A DNA stretch of 64,000 nt from Ascidia mentula (Eukaryota; Chordata; Ascidiacea; Phlebobranchia; Ascidiidae). The stretch spans positions 16,063,001 to 16,127,000 of the forward strand of contig OX387199.1 in assembly GCA_947561715.1 (NCBI GenBank), in the 5' to 3' direction. The position numbers and the translations under genes were made by a program. Under the pieces are notes generated by a model. It was not told where the DNA came from. It did no database searches and was given only the letters and a program-made list of their open reading frames with translations. This document shows positions 53,001 to 63,835 of this stretch, one piece after another (the stretch's first letter is position 1; each line of letters opens with the position of its first letter).

Positions 53001-56000
53001 CCTTGATGAGACCTTGGGAGAAGAGCTTTTCCACAAGAGTTCGATCGCTTCTCAACATCCCGGCGTGGTGGACTCCCAGTCCGGAGGTGAAGAGCTCCTT
53101 TAACTCTCGGTTTCGGGATCTCTGCATCTGCAGGAAGAGGAAAAAAACGTTTTCAAAGTTGTCAAATTTGTTACATTTCGGAAAAAAATCAGTGAGCTAC
53201 ATACAGATGGCCACTGTTTCGAACTAGAAGGTCTCATCAGTGCAGTTTGGTGTGACTGTTAGACGACTTTGGAAGTCTTTGCTTGGCCGTTTGATCGACA
53301 AAGTCGTCTAACAGTCATACCAAACTGCACTGATGAGACCTTCTAGTTCGAAACAGTGGCCATCTGTATGTATCTCGCTGTAAACATATATTGTTTGCTC
53401 CACTTGCTTATATATAGGAAAAAAGTTTGAATGTAGTTTTTTGCAGGGTTGTTTGTTTTGACTCATGTCACTGAAAAGCGCCCTTATTGTCAGTAAAATT
53501 TAAACAAACATAGATGAATATAGAACTTATAAAAACGTCACAACTTCAACATAGAGCACGTTCCTTATACAGTAACTGACAGACATAACCCAGTACACCA
53601 GGAGTGAAATTTAATACAGACGTTAGTAGAACAACGCAGAAATCTTTCAAGCTGTCGCAAGGCAGAAGCGCAATCACAGTCCGCATGCAGCTTGGCTGCG
53701 ATGACAGTGAACCTAACGCTTGTAAAATGTATTTTTATGCGTTTATCAAGGTAACTTGGTTTGATGCACTGTAAATACACTGGTGGTGTAGCATAACGTT
53801 GTAACGAAAATAGTGTTGCTAACCGGTTTAGTGATGTTAGTTTTGTGTAAAGGTAAGTTTTGGAGTTCTCCTAAAATAAGCGTACAACGAACCCGAAAAC
53901 GTGTATAAAAACGGGTAACACCTACAAATGTTCTAGAATAGACCGAGCATTTCACCTTTTGTTCTGCCTGGTTGTATCCCTCCATCGTCTGGCAGGAGAA
54001 CTTATGAGTTTCGGTATTTTTTCGAGCAATTTCAAGCAAGGATTGACCGGTTCGAACCGTTGCCATGCGAGCATGCACGAATACCAGAACCTGACAAGGA
54101 AGTAAACCTGTTTAAGAGCAACAACCCTACTTACAATTTATAAAAAATATGTTTTCAACGTTCACTCGCTTTAGGCACAAAAAATATGGAATATTCGTTG
54201 AAAGTCTCACCATAGGGCATTTTTACAATATTCAAATTCGGCCGAATCGGTGTTTGACCGCAAATTCTGCATGAAATATGTTTAACTTAAAGAAAAAAAA
54301 ACAGCGTTCGGCTTTGCGCATGATCGTCAGCGTTTATGCACGAAAATTCGAATTGACGTAAAAACACACAAGAGAATTTACGACACCGAATCCAAACCTT
54401 TCCTACGTTGAAGTTACCCAACATTTTCCGAGTATATCTGGTAGTTTAACCGGATATATTTCACCAGAAGTTGGAAAAATAAACAAAGAAAAAACCTGGT
54501 TATCGTTGTCCAGGTTTTCGGTGACAATTTCGTAACAAACTTCGTCCATGTCCTGACGTTGTTGCATCATACTGCGAGCTTTCACTCCAACAAACGTTTG
54601 TTGAAGAGGAACAGGACGAAACCGACCGTCGAAGAAAAACAAACCCTTGTGTCTGGAGGTGAACATGAAGTAGAAGTCAATAGTCGGAAAGTACTAATAC
54701 TATCATGCTGAAAGGTTTTCCATATCAGGTCGAGGGGGCCCTGCAGCAAGGGTCGGGAACCTTTTCGGCGAAGGGAACTATAAAAGCTACCTATTTTTAA
54801 TTGTATTTCTGTGAGATACAATATTTTTTAACGATTGGTAAAAAAGTTCAAGCGAAAAATCTAAGTTGGAAAATTACAGAAAAAGTTTTATTTGTAACAA
54901 TCGTGCTAAGAAATTAGATTTGTCTGCGAACCTGAAGCCGTCATCAAAAGAGCCACATCTGGCTCGCGAGCCATAGGTTCCCGACCACTGCACTGCAGTT
55001 TTAACTATAAACTTTACAGAATAAATGCACTTGGTTTCTTTGAAAGAAACAATTGTGTGAGATGGGTTGGCCAAGTTTAAACGTTCATCAGCAAATGCGA
55101 ATTTATACCAGTTTCAATCCTATTGCAAAAAATCATGATGCTAGTAATATAAATTTTGTGAGCTGCATACAGACGGCCACTGTTTCGACCTATAAGGTCT
55201 CATCAGTGCAGCTTGGTGTGATTATGGACTATTGTAATAAGTGATTCATAGCTTTTCTGTACAGGTAAAACACAGCGCTGATTGATTTCTTTTTGAAATG
55301 ATGTCGGGGTTCGAATTAGAAGCTCGCAATTCGCAAATTGAAGCAGATTATAAGGCGCCGCATCCTTCTTTATCTATTCATTCGCACACGAAACAAACGC
55401 TGATGAAAACAATATTGTAAACTTTTCTTGGCAATGTAAACGACTATTTTCTTTCAAACCTCGTATTTTATCAAGCCTCTATTGCGCAATAAATACTTAA
55501 AAATGGAATGATGGAGAAGAATTACGTATCAAATATTGAGTCAACGAGTTTAAAACAGCAGGTTTTAAGCGTAATGCACAATCGCGTACTAAGCAAAATT
55601 TAAGTATTAGAATTTAGGTTGGTAACGTTTTTGCGATCTGTTTTTTTTACCGCTAATTCGAACCCTGGCATGTCAAACAGTTATATATGTTACGGATGAA
55701 ACTTGTCCAATATGTTTCACGAACGGACTACAAAACAATTAACATCTACAACAACTTACGGGCTGACTCTTAGAAATCTGGCGACATCGATGTAATTTGG
55801 TAAAGTAGCGGAGAGTCCAACAATTCGTATCATCGTCTGCTGTGTTTCTACCTTGAATCACATCAGACAGTTAAATTAACAGAATTATTAATGTGGTATA
55901 TTTAACAGATTATTTGATTTAGCATGGAAAATGTCCTGAAAATCCAAAATGTTTCAAAACGATTTGTTTAGCTGAATTTTTTTATTTCGCTTGCATACAC

Positions 56001-59000
56001 ATTGTGAAAGGTTTGTCAGTGCATTATGTGTCAGATATGGCTATACATGAGGTTATGTAGCTTGTGTCGAACTACACGATTTGCCCAGACCGTAATAATG
56101 ACCAGTCACCGTCAAGAGATTACCAATCTAAAAAATCACAGTCCCAAGCAAAAAAATAAGGTATTGGAAAATCAATCAACACATTCACAAAACCTGTCGA
56201 AGAGTTCGTGCAACCAATGTTTCCAACACTGGACCTCGTTCGTCGTGAAGCAAATGAACTTCGTCTATTATGAGTAAACGCACAAGACGAGCGAGTGACA
56301 CGTCACCGGTCGATTTGCGCGTCACCACGTCCCATTTTTCCGGCGTCGTCACCAACATCTGTGACGCAACAGTAAGACGTCCTTTCATTTTTTTTAAAAA
56401 AAAGCAGAAACAGATTTTACCCACAAAGATACTGATTTTTTTGACCCTATGATATTATATTGCTTTTACTGTTTAAAGTAACGCCTATTTTAGGATAAAA
56501 CAGTCTAAAACATCTGCATATTGGCACTTTGCATTCATGTTGTTGCTTTATCCAACAAAATACTATGACACATAATACAATAACCTGTGTATTGGCGATT
56601 TCAGTTTTCGTGAGTTGCATATCCCCGGTGAGTTCGCGTACAGCGACACCAAGTGACGAGAGGCGTTTCCCGAAGTTTTCGGTCATTTCTGCTGCAAGAG
56701 CTTTCATCGGAGCAACGTAAACTATCTGCGAATAAAATAGACTTACTTTAAGTCAGGCTTTGTCACCTTAGACCTCCTCCATAGAACCAGCGTTGGCACA
56801 AAGTAGTTTCACATTAAATGAATCAAATATATTTTTCGTATCATGGTTTGATCGGGATTTGAACCCAGGTTGTCCTGGCTTTGAGTTATTTTGATTTGCA
56901 GTGCAATGGACTGGGCTTTGTTTGTATTTTTGTATGTTTCAAAGTTACTTGTCGTATTTGAAAAAGAAATACGATAATCTACTGGGCACAAGTGTTTTGG
57001 ACGAATTACAAAAATGTGTCAACTGCATTAACTTAACATAAACGTCCCGTGTGATTTTAACCATTCGTTTACCTTAAACTTGTCCAACTGCACAACGCCC
57101 GAAACCACATTCTGCATAATCTCCCTAACAACGGTAAGCATGGCAACGTTGGTCTTGCCTGCGCCGGTGGGGGCGCAAATGAGCAGATTTTCGTTGCTCT
57201 TGTATGCAGTCTCAAAAACGCAAGATTGAACCACGTTTAAACGCTTCATGCCGTGGAACGCCAGCTGGGCGATCTGCAAAAAATATATATATTTAGTCTG
57301 GATATCCAACTGATAAATTTGGTTTGGTAACTTGATTAAAAGTTACCAAGACTTGCAAAAGACTTTGCACCAGATGTCAGTATTTTATTGTGAAACAAGG
57401 AGCTTAAAAACGCTCATGCACCATTATACAACTTTACAAACAAAAATGGTAAAAATATTTAAAAATGCCTAAATAAGGCGAGGTATCACCAAAAAATATT
57501 AATTAGTACAATGGTGTAATAATGCGTGTCCGAAGAACAAAGACTTGAAAAATGGAAATTTATGTTGTTTCTAAGGGACAAGTCTATCACCAACGCGCAA
57601 CATAGGCTGTTTCCTGTACTTTTTATGACAACTTTATACTACCACTGACGTCATCAAGCTCTTTAATTCTGATCAGCGGCCAAGGTTCACCAAGAAATCC
57701 CTTGTTTGCAGGAAGTCGAACTTCTTCATACATTTTGCACGATTTTGTTGAAAAACCTTCGGGCAATGCCATCTAGAAACACGACGCACTTTTGAAACGC
57801 TACGATGACGTCATCACTGTGACGTGACTCACCTTGACGCCGCCGACGAAGGAAGCGGATTTACGTGCATCCACTTGGGAGTCGTAAACGTGGGGAAATT
57901 TCTCCACCTTGAATGTTAGTTGTCCTGGGTTGGAAAAAAGTGGCGCCGATGCCGCCAGTGCGAGAGACGTTAACCTAACATACACATTCTTATGTGAATC
58001 GGTTGATTTTAAGCCAATGAAAATGAGATAATAATAACCAAACAATAAATAGGACAAAAAAAAGTTAAAAAACAGCATTGTGTCTAAAATAGTTGGGCAA
58101 ACGTCCAGTACAAATTAACAAATTGGATCATATCGAAATGTGTTAAAATCTATCACGTTTGTACATACCTCTGATCTCGCATAAGTGATGGATCAAACTG
58201 ATCGTTATTTTCAGGGACGTTTTGTGCGTATTTGTGATAAGCTTTCCTCTCCTTGCGGATTGCCTTGGCGAGTTGTTTTTCCGCGTCAGTCTGTCAATAA
58301 TAATGTTAACAGAAACTTTCCCTAAAGTATGCATGGAAACAGCAAATTATACTTTGGAGCCAGTCTGTGGCAACATAGGACTGATACCCGATGGAGAAAG
58401 TTTTTCGTGAAAATTTTCTTTTATTTTGGTTCATCTTTCCAAACAAATGCCCAAAACAAAAATAATTATTTTACCTGAACTGTAACCTGACATCCATAGG
58501 TTGGCTGCATCTCCCTTGTTGGCACCCCACCTGCAACAAACCCATTTACTTTACAACAAGGACAAAATGTTGCAAACAGTAATAACATATGCAAAGGAGT
58601 TATTTGCACCAAGTGAACGAGAATCACCTTTTTTGTGATTCGTGTTCCGCTGTGTTGCTTCTTTGTCTTGAAGCAAGTATTCTCGATTGTTTAGGATCTC
58701 GGTGATCAAATCGAGGTGGTCAAACCCAATCAAATCACATAACTTGAAATATAATTTGTTACCGGTCATAAACTATTTAAATACTACACTATTTGAAGCA
58801 CATAAATCACTTAGAAGAACATACAAATCACTAATACAGTGGAAAAATGTTCAATGGAATATTTGTGTGTTTTTTGCAACATTTTTGAAGTTGGTATTTA
58901 CCTCGTTCTGAATTTCTTCATTGTTTCTTTTTGATTTAAGAACGGCTATAGTTGGCTCAACAAGCTGGTCCGAATTAAAGTGACTGAAAGACAGAAAAGA

Positions 59001-60473
59001 AAAAAAAAATTTTTCCAAATGATACCAATTCACATCTTATATTTTTTAAAAGTTTAAATTTTGTATGATACTGTCCATATCTGACAACCCAATTCTTACC
59101 TTTTGATCTCTCTGTTTAACCACAAAAGTCCTGTATTGTTGACAGCGGGAACATCAGAAGTTGCCCCATTACTTGTAGGCTGTGGAGCAGAAGAATCATT
59201 CACCAACTGGTCATAATTCTGTTGAAATCGTTTCAGGATGTTGGTGCCAAGATCTGAATCCTCTTCATCATCAGAGCCAGAGTTGTTGTCATTTGGAAAT
59301 GAAGGTAAATCAAGGCTTAACTACAAAACAATAACACTACATGTAGCAGCACATTTACCAAATCACAGACACAACTAAATAATCCAATATATTTAATACA
59401 AAGACAATAGCCAATACAATGGTTGAAAACTTACACGCTACAGACATGTTGATTTTTTTCTACAATCATTTTCAGTGTAAAAACCTCAACCATTGTATTG
59501 GCTATATGTTGTTTGTATTAAAGATATATAAAACCATCAGTTATGTTCTTAATCCAATGTTGTTTTCTGTTGCCGATGTGTGGAATATAAGTGAAATGGT
59601 GATTGGTGGTTTTTACCTTGGTGGCTTGGCCATATATGTTTTTACTCTCAGACTGGCAAACCATTTTCTCAAGCTCTGACAAAGTGGATGAATCTGTCAG
59701 TCGGAGAATCTCAACAGTTTTGGAATACAACGATTCCACACACTTGGAACTTATGGCACCCAACGATTTTCTACATAAAACAATCATTGATTTCAATAAA
59801 AATTAGAGCATTTTAAATGAAATAAAAGGCATAAGTTCCAACAAAACCATGAAGTTCCAACAAAACCATAAAGATTATCGAATCAGGCACCTATAATTCA
59901 CCAATTAGTTCAAGAATAAATTTTACTTTATTTGTCCCAAAACATCTCCAGTAAGTTCTTCAATTGCAAACAGCTTAAGAAAGAGAAATGAAGCTGTTGA
60001 ATGTTTTGTTGCAATGTCCGCGTCATCTCCCACTGAAGAAACCCAAAACATGTTTTTTAGGCAAGAAAAAAACATGAAATGGCAATCCAAAAAGTAAGTG
60101 ACCTACCAACTGAAGCGACAATCTCAATAAAATCACGCAAGCAGTGCTTAAGATTTTGGTTGGATTGTCTGTTTGAAGTGTGTTCACGTAGCAAAACTTG
60201 AACTTCCACCCATGTTGGTTGAAGGCCTTCATGAACATGGTCCTGTGAAACATTAAATGTACATTTATCTAAGAACATAATCTTAAAAATCTACATTTAT
60301 TTACAGATAAGCAAATTACACTATGCTAGTAAAACTAAATTGCAGTTTTGCAGCAAAATGTGATCATAAAAAACTTTTCAAAATCACACCTTATTCTGCA
60401 AAGGTTGATAATGCTGCGAAATTCCACCGAATTCGTGCAGGGCCGTGGTGAGACGAGGCGCCTCTTTGTTCAT
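38010..60473 (-). CDS. ASCC3: ASCC3, double-cassette Ski2-like helicase
   Basis: About 45 exons on the minus strand, colinear with human ASCC3 (about 2200 residues). Approximate exons from the 5' end: 60473-60389, 60242-60105, 60046-59928, 59770-59615, 59320-59098, 58984-58900, 58765-58624, 58530-58475, 58292-58168, 57975-57829, 57772-57640, 57275-57072, 56725-56585, 56360-56190, 55850-55759, 54655-54493, 54092-53956, 53129-52870, 52720-52558, 52259-52138, 51796-51700, 51600-51446, 50964-50788, 50355-50124, 49597-49440, 48908-48809, 48420-48241, 47863-47727, 47284-47115, 46660-46491, 45989-45841, 45586-45463, 45393-45250, 44764-44504, 44160-44018, 43494-43321, 42010-41837, 41511-41391, 41333-41160, 40772-40617, 40171-40047, 39676-39574, 39394-39294, 38757-38586, 38150-38010. 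Cassette 1: Walker [10 protein letters not shown], box [32 protein letters not shown]. Cassette 2: GAPTGSGKT split by an intron, [23 protein letters not shown]. Each is followed by a Sec63 domain. The protein unwinds DNA for AlkB-type repair and splits stalled ribosomes in the ASC-1 complex. The start taken is MNKEAPRL, matching human MALPRL; an upstream ATG (60609) could also splice in frame. Confidence 0.96.
39178..39277 (+). mobile_element. Short retroposon, U4-snRNA-like, copy B
   Basis: In an ASCC3 intron. Most complete copy of the family: GATACGATAGCTGTGATCGC, CAAGTAAGGACCTG, TGCAGTGGGGCGATCCTGCC, then GCATGAAATATTGCTGCGTT. The second half resembles the 5' domain of U4 snRNA (GCAGTGG, GCCAAT, ATTGCT in the same order and spacing). 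Confidence 0.6.
42143..42747 (+). mobile_element. Short retroposon copy C split by a hAT MITE
   Basis: In an ASCC3 intron. A perfect 23-bp direct repeat (42143-42165 and 42724-42746, starting TGTAAAAGCAG) flanks the copy. Without the inserted hAT element the retroposon is about 100 bp. It starts AGCCTGTAAACG and ends TTGCTGCGTT. The long target duplication and lack of terminal inverted repeats point to reverse-transcribed insertion. Confidence 0.75.
42192..42640. mobile_element. hAT-type MITE, 449 bp
   Basis: Ends are TAGGTATGCACCGAAA and, inverted, TAGTGATGCACCGAAA, a terminal motif common in hAT MITEs. The 8-bp direct repeat ATCTTGAT (42184-42191, 42641-42648) is the target duplication. 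The interior is rich in TTCGGCCGAA palindromes near both ends; there is no transposase. It has inserted inside a retroposon, so it is the younger of the two. Confidence 0.88.
43762..43882. mobile_element. Inverted-repeat hammerhead element, decayed
   Basis: In an ASCC3 intron. The left arm (minus strand) keeps GAGACCTTATAGGTCGAAAC but has CTGTTATGA for CTGATGA and lacks the cleavage-site UH pairing. The right arm (plus strand) has CACCGATGAGAC, a stem II, then jumps directly to TGCAGCTC, having lost the GAAA and stem III. The arms are separated by CAAAGTCGTCTA, shared with the element at 53191. Confidence 0.75.
48925..49165. repeat. Inverted-repeat element in ASCC3 intron
   Basis: About 66 bp at 48942-49007 (CACCATTCGGTTCTGCGGTT and on) recur inverted at 49073-49141 with few changes, about 65 bp apart. 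The motif ATGTATACGAGCTAAATG occurs three times in alternating orientation. It looks like a MITE; ends and target duplication are not certain. Confidence 0.7.
49786..49859. repeat. Perfect 15-bp stem hairpin in ASCC3 intron
   Basis: AATAAAGCAGTACAA at 49786-49800 pairs with TTGTACTGCTTTATT at 49845-49859, around a 44-base loop. It may be a small foldback element or a structured intronic RNA; no known RNA family recognised. Confidence 0.6.
53195..53247 (-). ncRNA. Hammerhead ribozyme, type I, left arm
   Basis: Minus strand: stem I AACTGCA with TGTAGCT (one mismatch and one wobble), CTGATGA, stem II GACC/GTTC with one C-T mismatch and loop TTCTA, GAAA, stem III ACAG/CTGT with loop TGGCCAT, cleavage triplet GTA. 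All core bases are present; stem II is weakened. It is in sense to ASCC3. Confidence 0.7.
53323..53375 (+). ncRNA. Hammerhead ribozyme, type I, right arm
   Basis: Plus-strand mirror copy: AACTGCA, CTGATGA, GACC-TTCTA-GTTC, GAAA, CAG-TGGCCAT-CTG, TA, TGTATCT. Core bases intact; stem I is down to about four pairs and stem II has the same mismatch as the left arm. Activity is less likely than for the copy at 55161. Confidence 0.6.
54747..54990. mobile_element. hAT-type MITE, 244 bp
   Basis: Ends CAAGGGTCGGGAACCT and, inverted, CAGTGGTCGGGAACCT; inner motif GAGCCACATCTGGCTCGCGA near the right end. Flanked by 8-bp repeats CCCTGCAG (54739-54746) and CACTGCAG (54991-54998), one mismatch. A typical hAT MITE in an ASCC3 intron; no coding capacity. 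Confidence 0.88.
55161..55213 (-). ncRNA. Hammerhead ribozyme, type I, complete
   Basis: Minus strand, 53 nt. Stem I: AGCTGCA pairs perfectly with TGCAGCT (7 bp). Then CTGATGA; stem II GACC-TTATA-GGTC (4 bp, perfect); GAAA; stem III ACAG/CTGT (4 bp, loop TGGCCGT); cleavage after the A of GTA, between 55168 and 55167. Every invariant hammerhead position is as expected. Stem I is the open stem, as in the hammerheads of animal satellite DNAs, retrozymes and Penelope-like elements. It sits in the ASCC3 intron between about 54656 and 55758, in sense, so it would be part of the pre-mRNA. Only one arm of the family's palindrome is present here. Confidence 0.85.
56825..56905 (-). repeat. tRNA-like (SINE-type) repeat in ASCC3 intron
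   Basis: On the minus strand a strong B box GGGTTCAAATCCCGATCAA with paired T arm is preceded, at tRNA-like distance, by CAGTCCATTGCACTGCAAAT. A clear A box and acceptor pairing are missing. It is a different sequence from the tRNA-like repeat of the GSS array. Confidence 0.4.
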
Positions 60474-60609
60474 GGTGTTTTTAAATCCAAAGTATATTCT
60501 GATCAAATTGTGGACTTTCTGCTATTCCATTTTCCCCAACAAACGCAAATTACCTTCAATGGTGCAATCCCTAGCGCACGTTTGAGGGAATTCCCCACGT
60601 CATGCATGA

Positions 60610-61545
60610 GTAGTTTTCTCACGCTTTAAAAGAAAAAAACATTTTTCCGTCTATGTCAGAGAAACTTTTAAAGTGTTGTCAAGTTTGCCATTAAAAAAAA
60701 AATTTTCACAGTATAAACTTGCCCACAAAAATTTTCTTTTATGAATATACAGGGTTTTGTTGATAGGCTTAGATATAATATTGCGACAAAACTTACAATC
60801 GTTTTGTACGGCTAAAACTGAAAAGGCGTTACTGTAGGAAGCAAGCAAAATGTTAAAAAATCATTTCGCAAGTGTTTATCATCACTCAATGGTTTACGTG
60901 GGGCACACCCATATTGGTGAACATTACGGACGTAAGTAAAGGTGTCGTATTTCATATTGAGATGTGTAAAGTTATACCTATCGCATTGTCAGAGGTTCCG
61001 CCCCGTTTTGAAACATGATAATAGGGGTGTTTGCCTCAGAATATCGCCTGCACCGTTGTGCACCGGTAACCATCAGGGTGTGTATAACCTCACTTATGCA
61101 TTTCGGTAAAAATAACATTGGCCTTGGCTGGTATAACTTGCTTATGGACAGGAAAAGTTCAATTCGCGACATTTACGACACAAGCAATTGGTTACAAAAA
61201 AAGGTTACATATACGACGGTGCTTGCAGCAGGTTTAGAGTGAGGATATTTTGTTTGTTAGATGAACAAAGAAGGAAAGTAAATGAAATAAAGTTATTAGA
61301 TTATTTCTCAAAGAAGAAATTTTGCGACGCTAAATCGACAAAATTTTTCAATACCTTGGTCAAGACTTGCTCCTAATTTCACACCAGCAAGACATTTTAT
61401 TTGAGTTACCTTTAAGCTTATGGCGGAAAAATGTGGTATGCAATAAATTGAAGCTTCAACACGTAGCCTATTAGTAGGCTAGGGTTTTGTATTATACCTG
61501 TTTCTCATTAACAAATATTTCTGTTTTGAAGTAGTATATTTGAAC
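60610..61545. promoter_or_regulatory. Shared upstream region of ASCC3 and the four-span gene
   Basis: The two genes start about 1 kb apart and diverge. Nothing else coding is evident in between; open frames are short. It may act as a two-way promoter. I see no clear TATA box or known operator. Confidence 0.4.
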
Positions 61546-63835
61546 ATGAAAAGGGAGATAAAATATTCCTTAGCGGCTTTGGTTATAAGCACAATAACGT
61601 TAATCCTAAGTGCGGCCGCCGCGATCTCAGTTGAGTGGATTGTCTCACCAACGGGAATTACCCGTTATTCGGGTTGCTTCAATGAAAGCAGCTGTTTGTT
61701 GCCACCTAGCGGTAAGATATATTTCCTGTTAAATGTGTAATATATTGGCTTGTATTAAAGCATTTATTTCTATTTTAACTTTAAATAGGACTATATTTAA
61801 AAACATATGTAACAATAAAAGCGTTATTGTAGGTGTGAAACTGCCACATGTATGATTTTTTCGTTAACAGATTTGTTGAGAACATCAGAAGCTTTTCGCA
61901 TTTTGTCGTGGTTGGGGCAAGCTCTTTCCGTATTATTATTTATCTGCACTCGATTCAGCAAAACTCAACTGAGGATAATTCTCATCGCTTTCTTAACATC
62001 GGTCCTCGCATCAGGTATGTATTGTGATGCGGAAAGGTATAAAAATAAATTGCTTTTGAGCTTGAAATATTTTCGACAAAAAGTAACATTTCTTGTCAGT
62101 TAAACTGTCAAAATAAAACTGCCTAACTTTTTATTTGCAATTTTTTCGAAAAAAGGTATATTTCAAACTGAGACGCACAATGTTTCATGCAATTGCCATG
62201 CAATATTGTAGAAAGTTGTCAATCTTGCAGTAAGTTAAAATACACATAAATTACAGGTGTATGTCTGCTGGTGGCTCAAACTGACTACTCGGTAAAAATT
62301 CGAAGTCATTTTGCTGGTGAAGACTTTCACTTCGGCCACAGTTTCAACATTGCTTGGGCAGCAACAATATTCGGTGTTTTAGGCGGTTTTTGGGCAGTCT
62401 GGGTTCTAGTTGGTATGTTTTAGAAATGTTGGTCTTAGCAATAAAAAACGTATAGAGGTTGGATTTTGGATATTTTGTGTTACAGTTATTGTACGGAAAC
62501 GGTTCGGACTTCCAGAAAGAGGAAACAAGGTAAGTAAATGCATTGCATTGCAAAATATCATTTCCAAAAATGTCATGGTATAAACAACAAGTGTAAAATG
62601 AACGATAAAGGTGGTCGGAAAAACTAAAAAAACGTTGCATGAATTTCATGGTTGTGCATGTTAAGCCCTCACAAAAAAATAATTGGACCCACTTTTAGTT
62701 TCGGACGTCGTTTATTAAAGAAACGGAAATCTCGCTAACTGACACAAAACTTGTGGTTTCTTCTTGTGTATTTTACCCATTACAATTTTTCAAAAAATAT
62801 AACGTTTTTTGCGTTTTTCATTTCTTATTAAACACTAGCGCAAAAGTAGAATTAAAGGTCCTCGTGTTTTTAGGACCGATCTGGAGTAATTCAAACTGTT
62901 AGCAGTGCTGCACCAGGAAGTCCGTTAGAGGGACACTTTGGATTTTTAACCCCCAAGAAGGCTACGATAAAGGTAAACAAAGCAGCTTCGTGTCACAGCG
63001 TTCTCATTTGTAATCCTAATAAAAATATAGCATAAATATCCAGTGATTCAACATGACATGTGGATTATTGTGTTTTAAATAAGCTTTATCAATCTTTCAG
63101 CACTCAAGATTTAGGATTCCAAGTGAATCGCAAACAGAAGGTCAACAATCGTTAAACACAAGTCCAAAGCAGGCATCAAAGGAACCTCATCAAATTTCGG
63201 AGATTGTAATCACAAAAACACAAGTAAGTTTGGTATTAAGAATTTGATAGCAATGTAGTTAAATTTGTAAATAAATTTTTCGTAGCTAATTTTGTTTTTT
63301 TCTCAGGAGCATGGCCTGTTGACAAGTTACAAACCAAAATCGGTGGATTCGACGCCAACCTCGCCAGTAGCCAGAAGACGCTCGAAATCAGATGCTGTGA
63401 GTTCTTTTGAATGTATTTTACCTAAACAGACAACGTACTCAGCACTTCCTTAAATAGGACAAGCCGCAGGTCACTATCTGCAGGCATGGGTTAGATCACT
63501 TTTAAACAAATGAAATCATGTATTTTTATCTTGAATGATCAACGTAAATTCTCGGGAAATATTTTAAACACATGATCACCAACAAAACAATGAATGCTAC
63601 TAAACCAGGCGTCATGTCAGTTGACTTACGTAAAGTGTGTTCATCGCAACGCTATTAAATGCAAATAAAATTCTTGTCCAACATACGTGCCAAGAAATGA
63701 CATGGTTTGCTTTATTTGTAGACACCTGTTATACGCGGGATACTAAAACCCCAGCAGTCAGAAACTTCTACTTCAAATGAACCACTCGACGACACAAATG
63801 TTGGGGATTCCAGAAGTTATTCACCTGGGGTATAA
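61546..63835 (+). CDS. Claudin/PMP22-like four-span membrane protein
   Basis: Eight exons: 61546-61711, 61871-62014, 62257-62412, 62486-62529, 62874-62972, 63101-63223, 63307-63396, 63722-63835. Phases agree and the frame ends in TAA. Four hydrophobic spans: LAALVISTITLILSAAAAI, ILSWLGQALSVLLFI plus IILIAFLTSVLASGVCLLVA, and IAWAATIFGVLGGFWAVWVL. The first loop has a Trp just after span 1 (VEW) and two Cys (GCFNESSC), loosely like the claudin W..C..C pattern. A long basic, Ser/Pro-rich cytosolic tail (ARRRSKSDA, GILKPQQ) follows. The PMP22/claudin superfamily is the best guess; the exact family is unsure. Confidence 0.75.

Larger units (their letters stand above)
53191..53380. mobile_element. 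Palindromic element with hammerhead ribozymes on both strands
   Basis: Two arms of about 81 bp (53191-53271 and 53299-53379) are inverted copies around a 27-bp centre. The arm ends (GTGAGCTACATACAGATGGC) and inner edges (AGACGACTTTG / CAAAGTCGTCT) match closely. Each arm encodes a hammerhead read toward the outside: minus strand in the left arm, plus strand in the right. It lies in an ASCC3 intron, the left one in sense to the gene. Confidence 0.85.
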
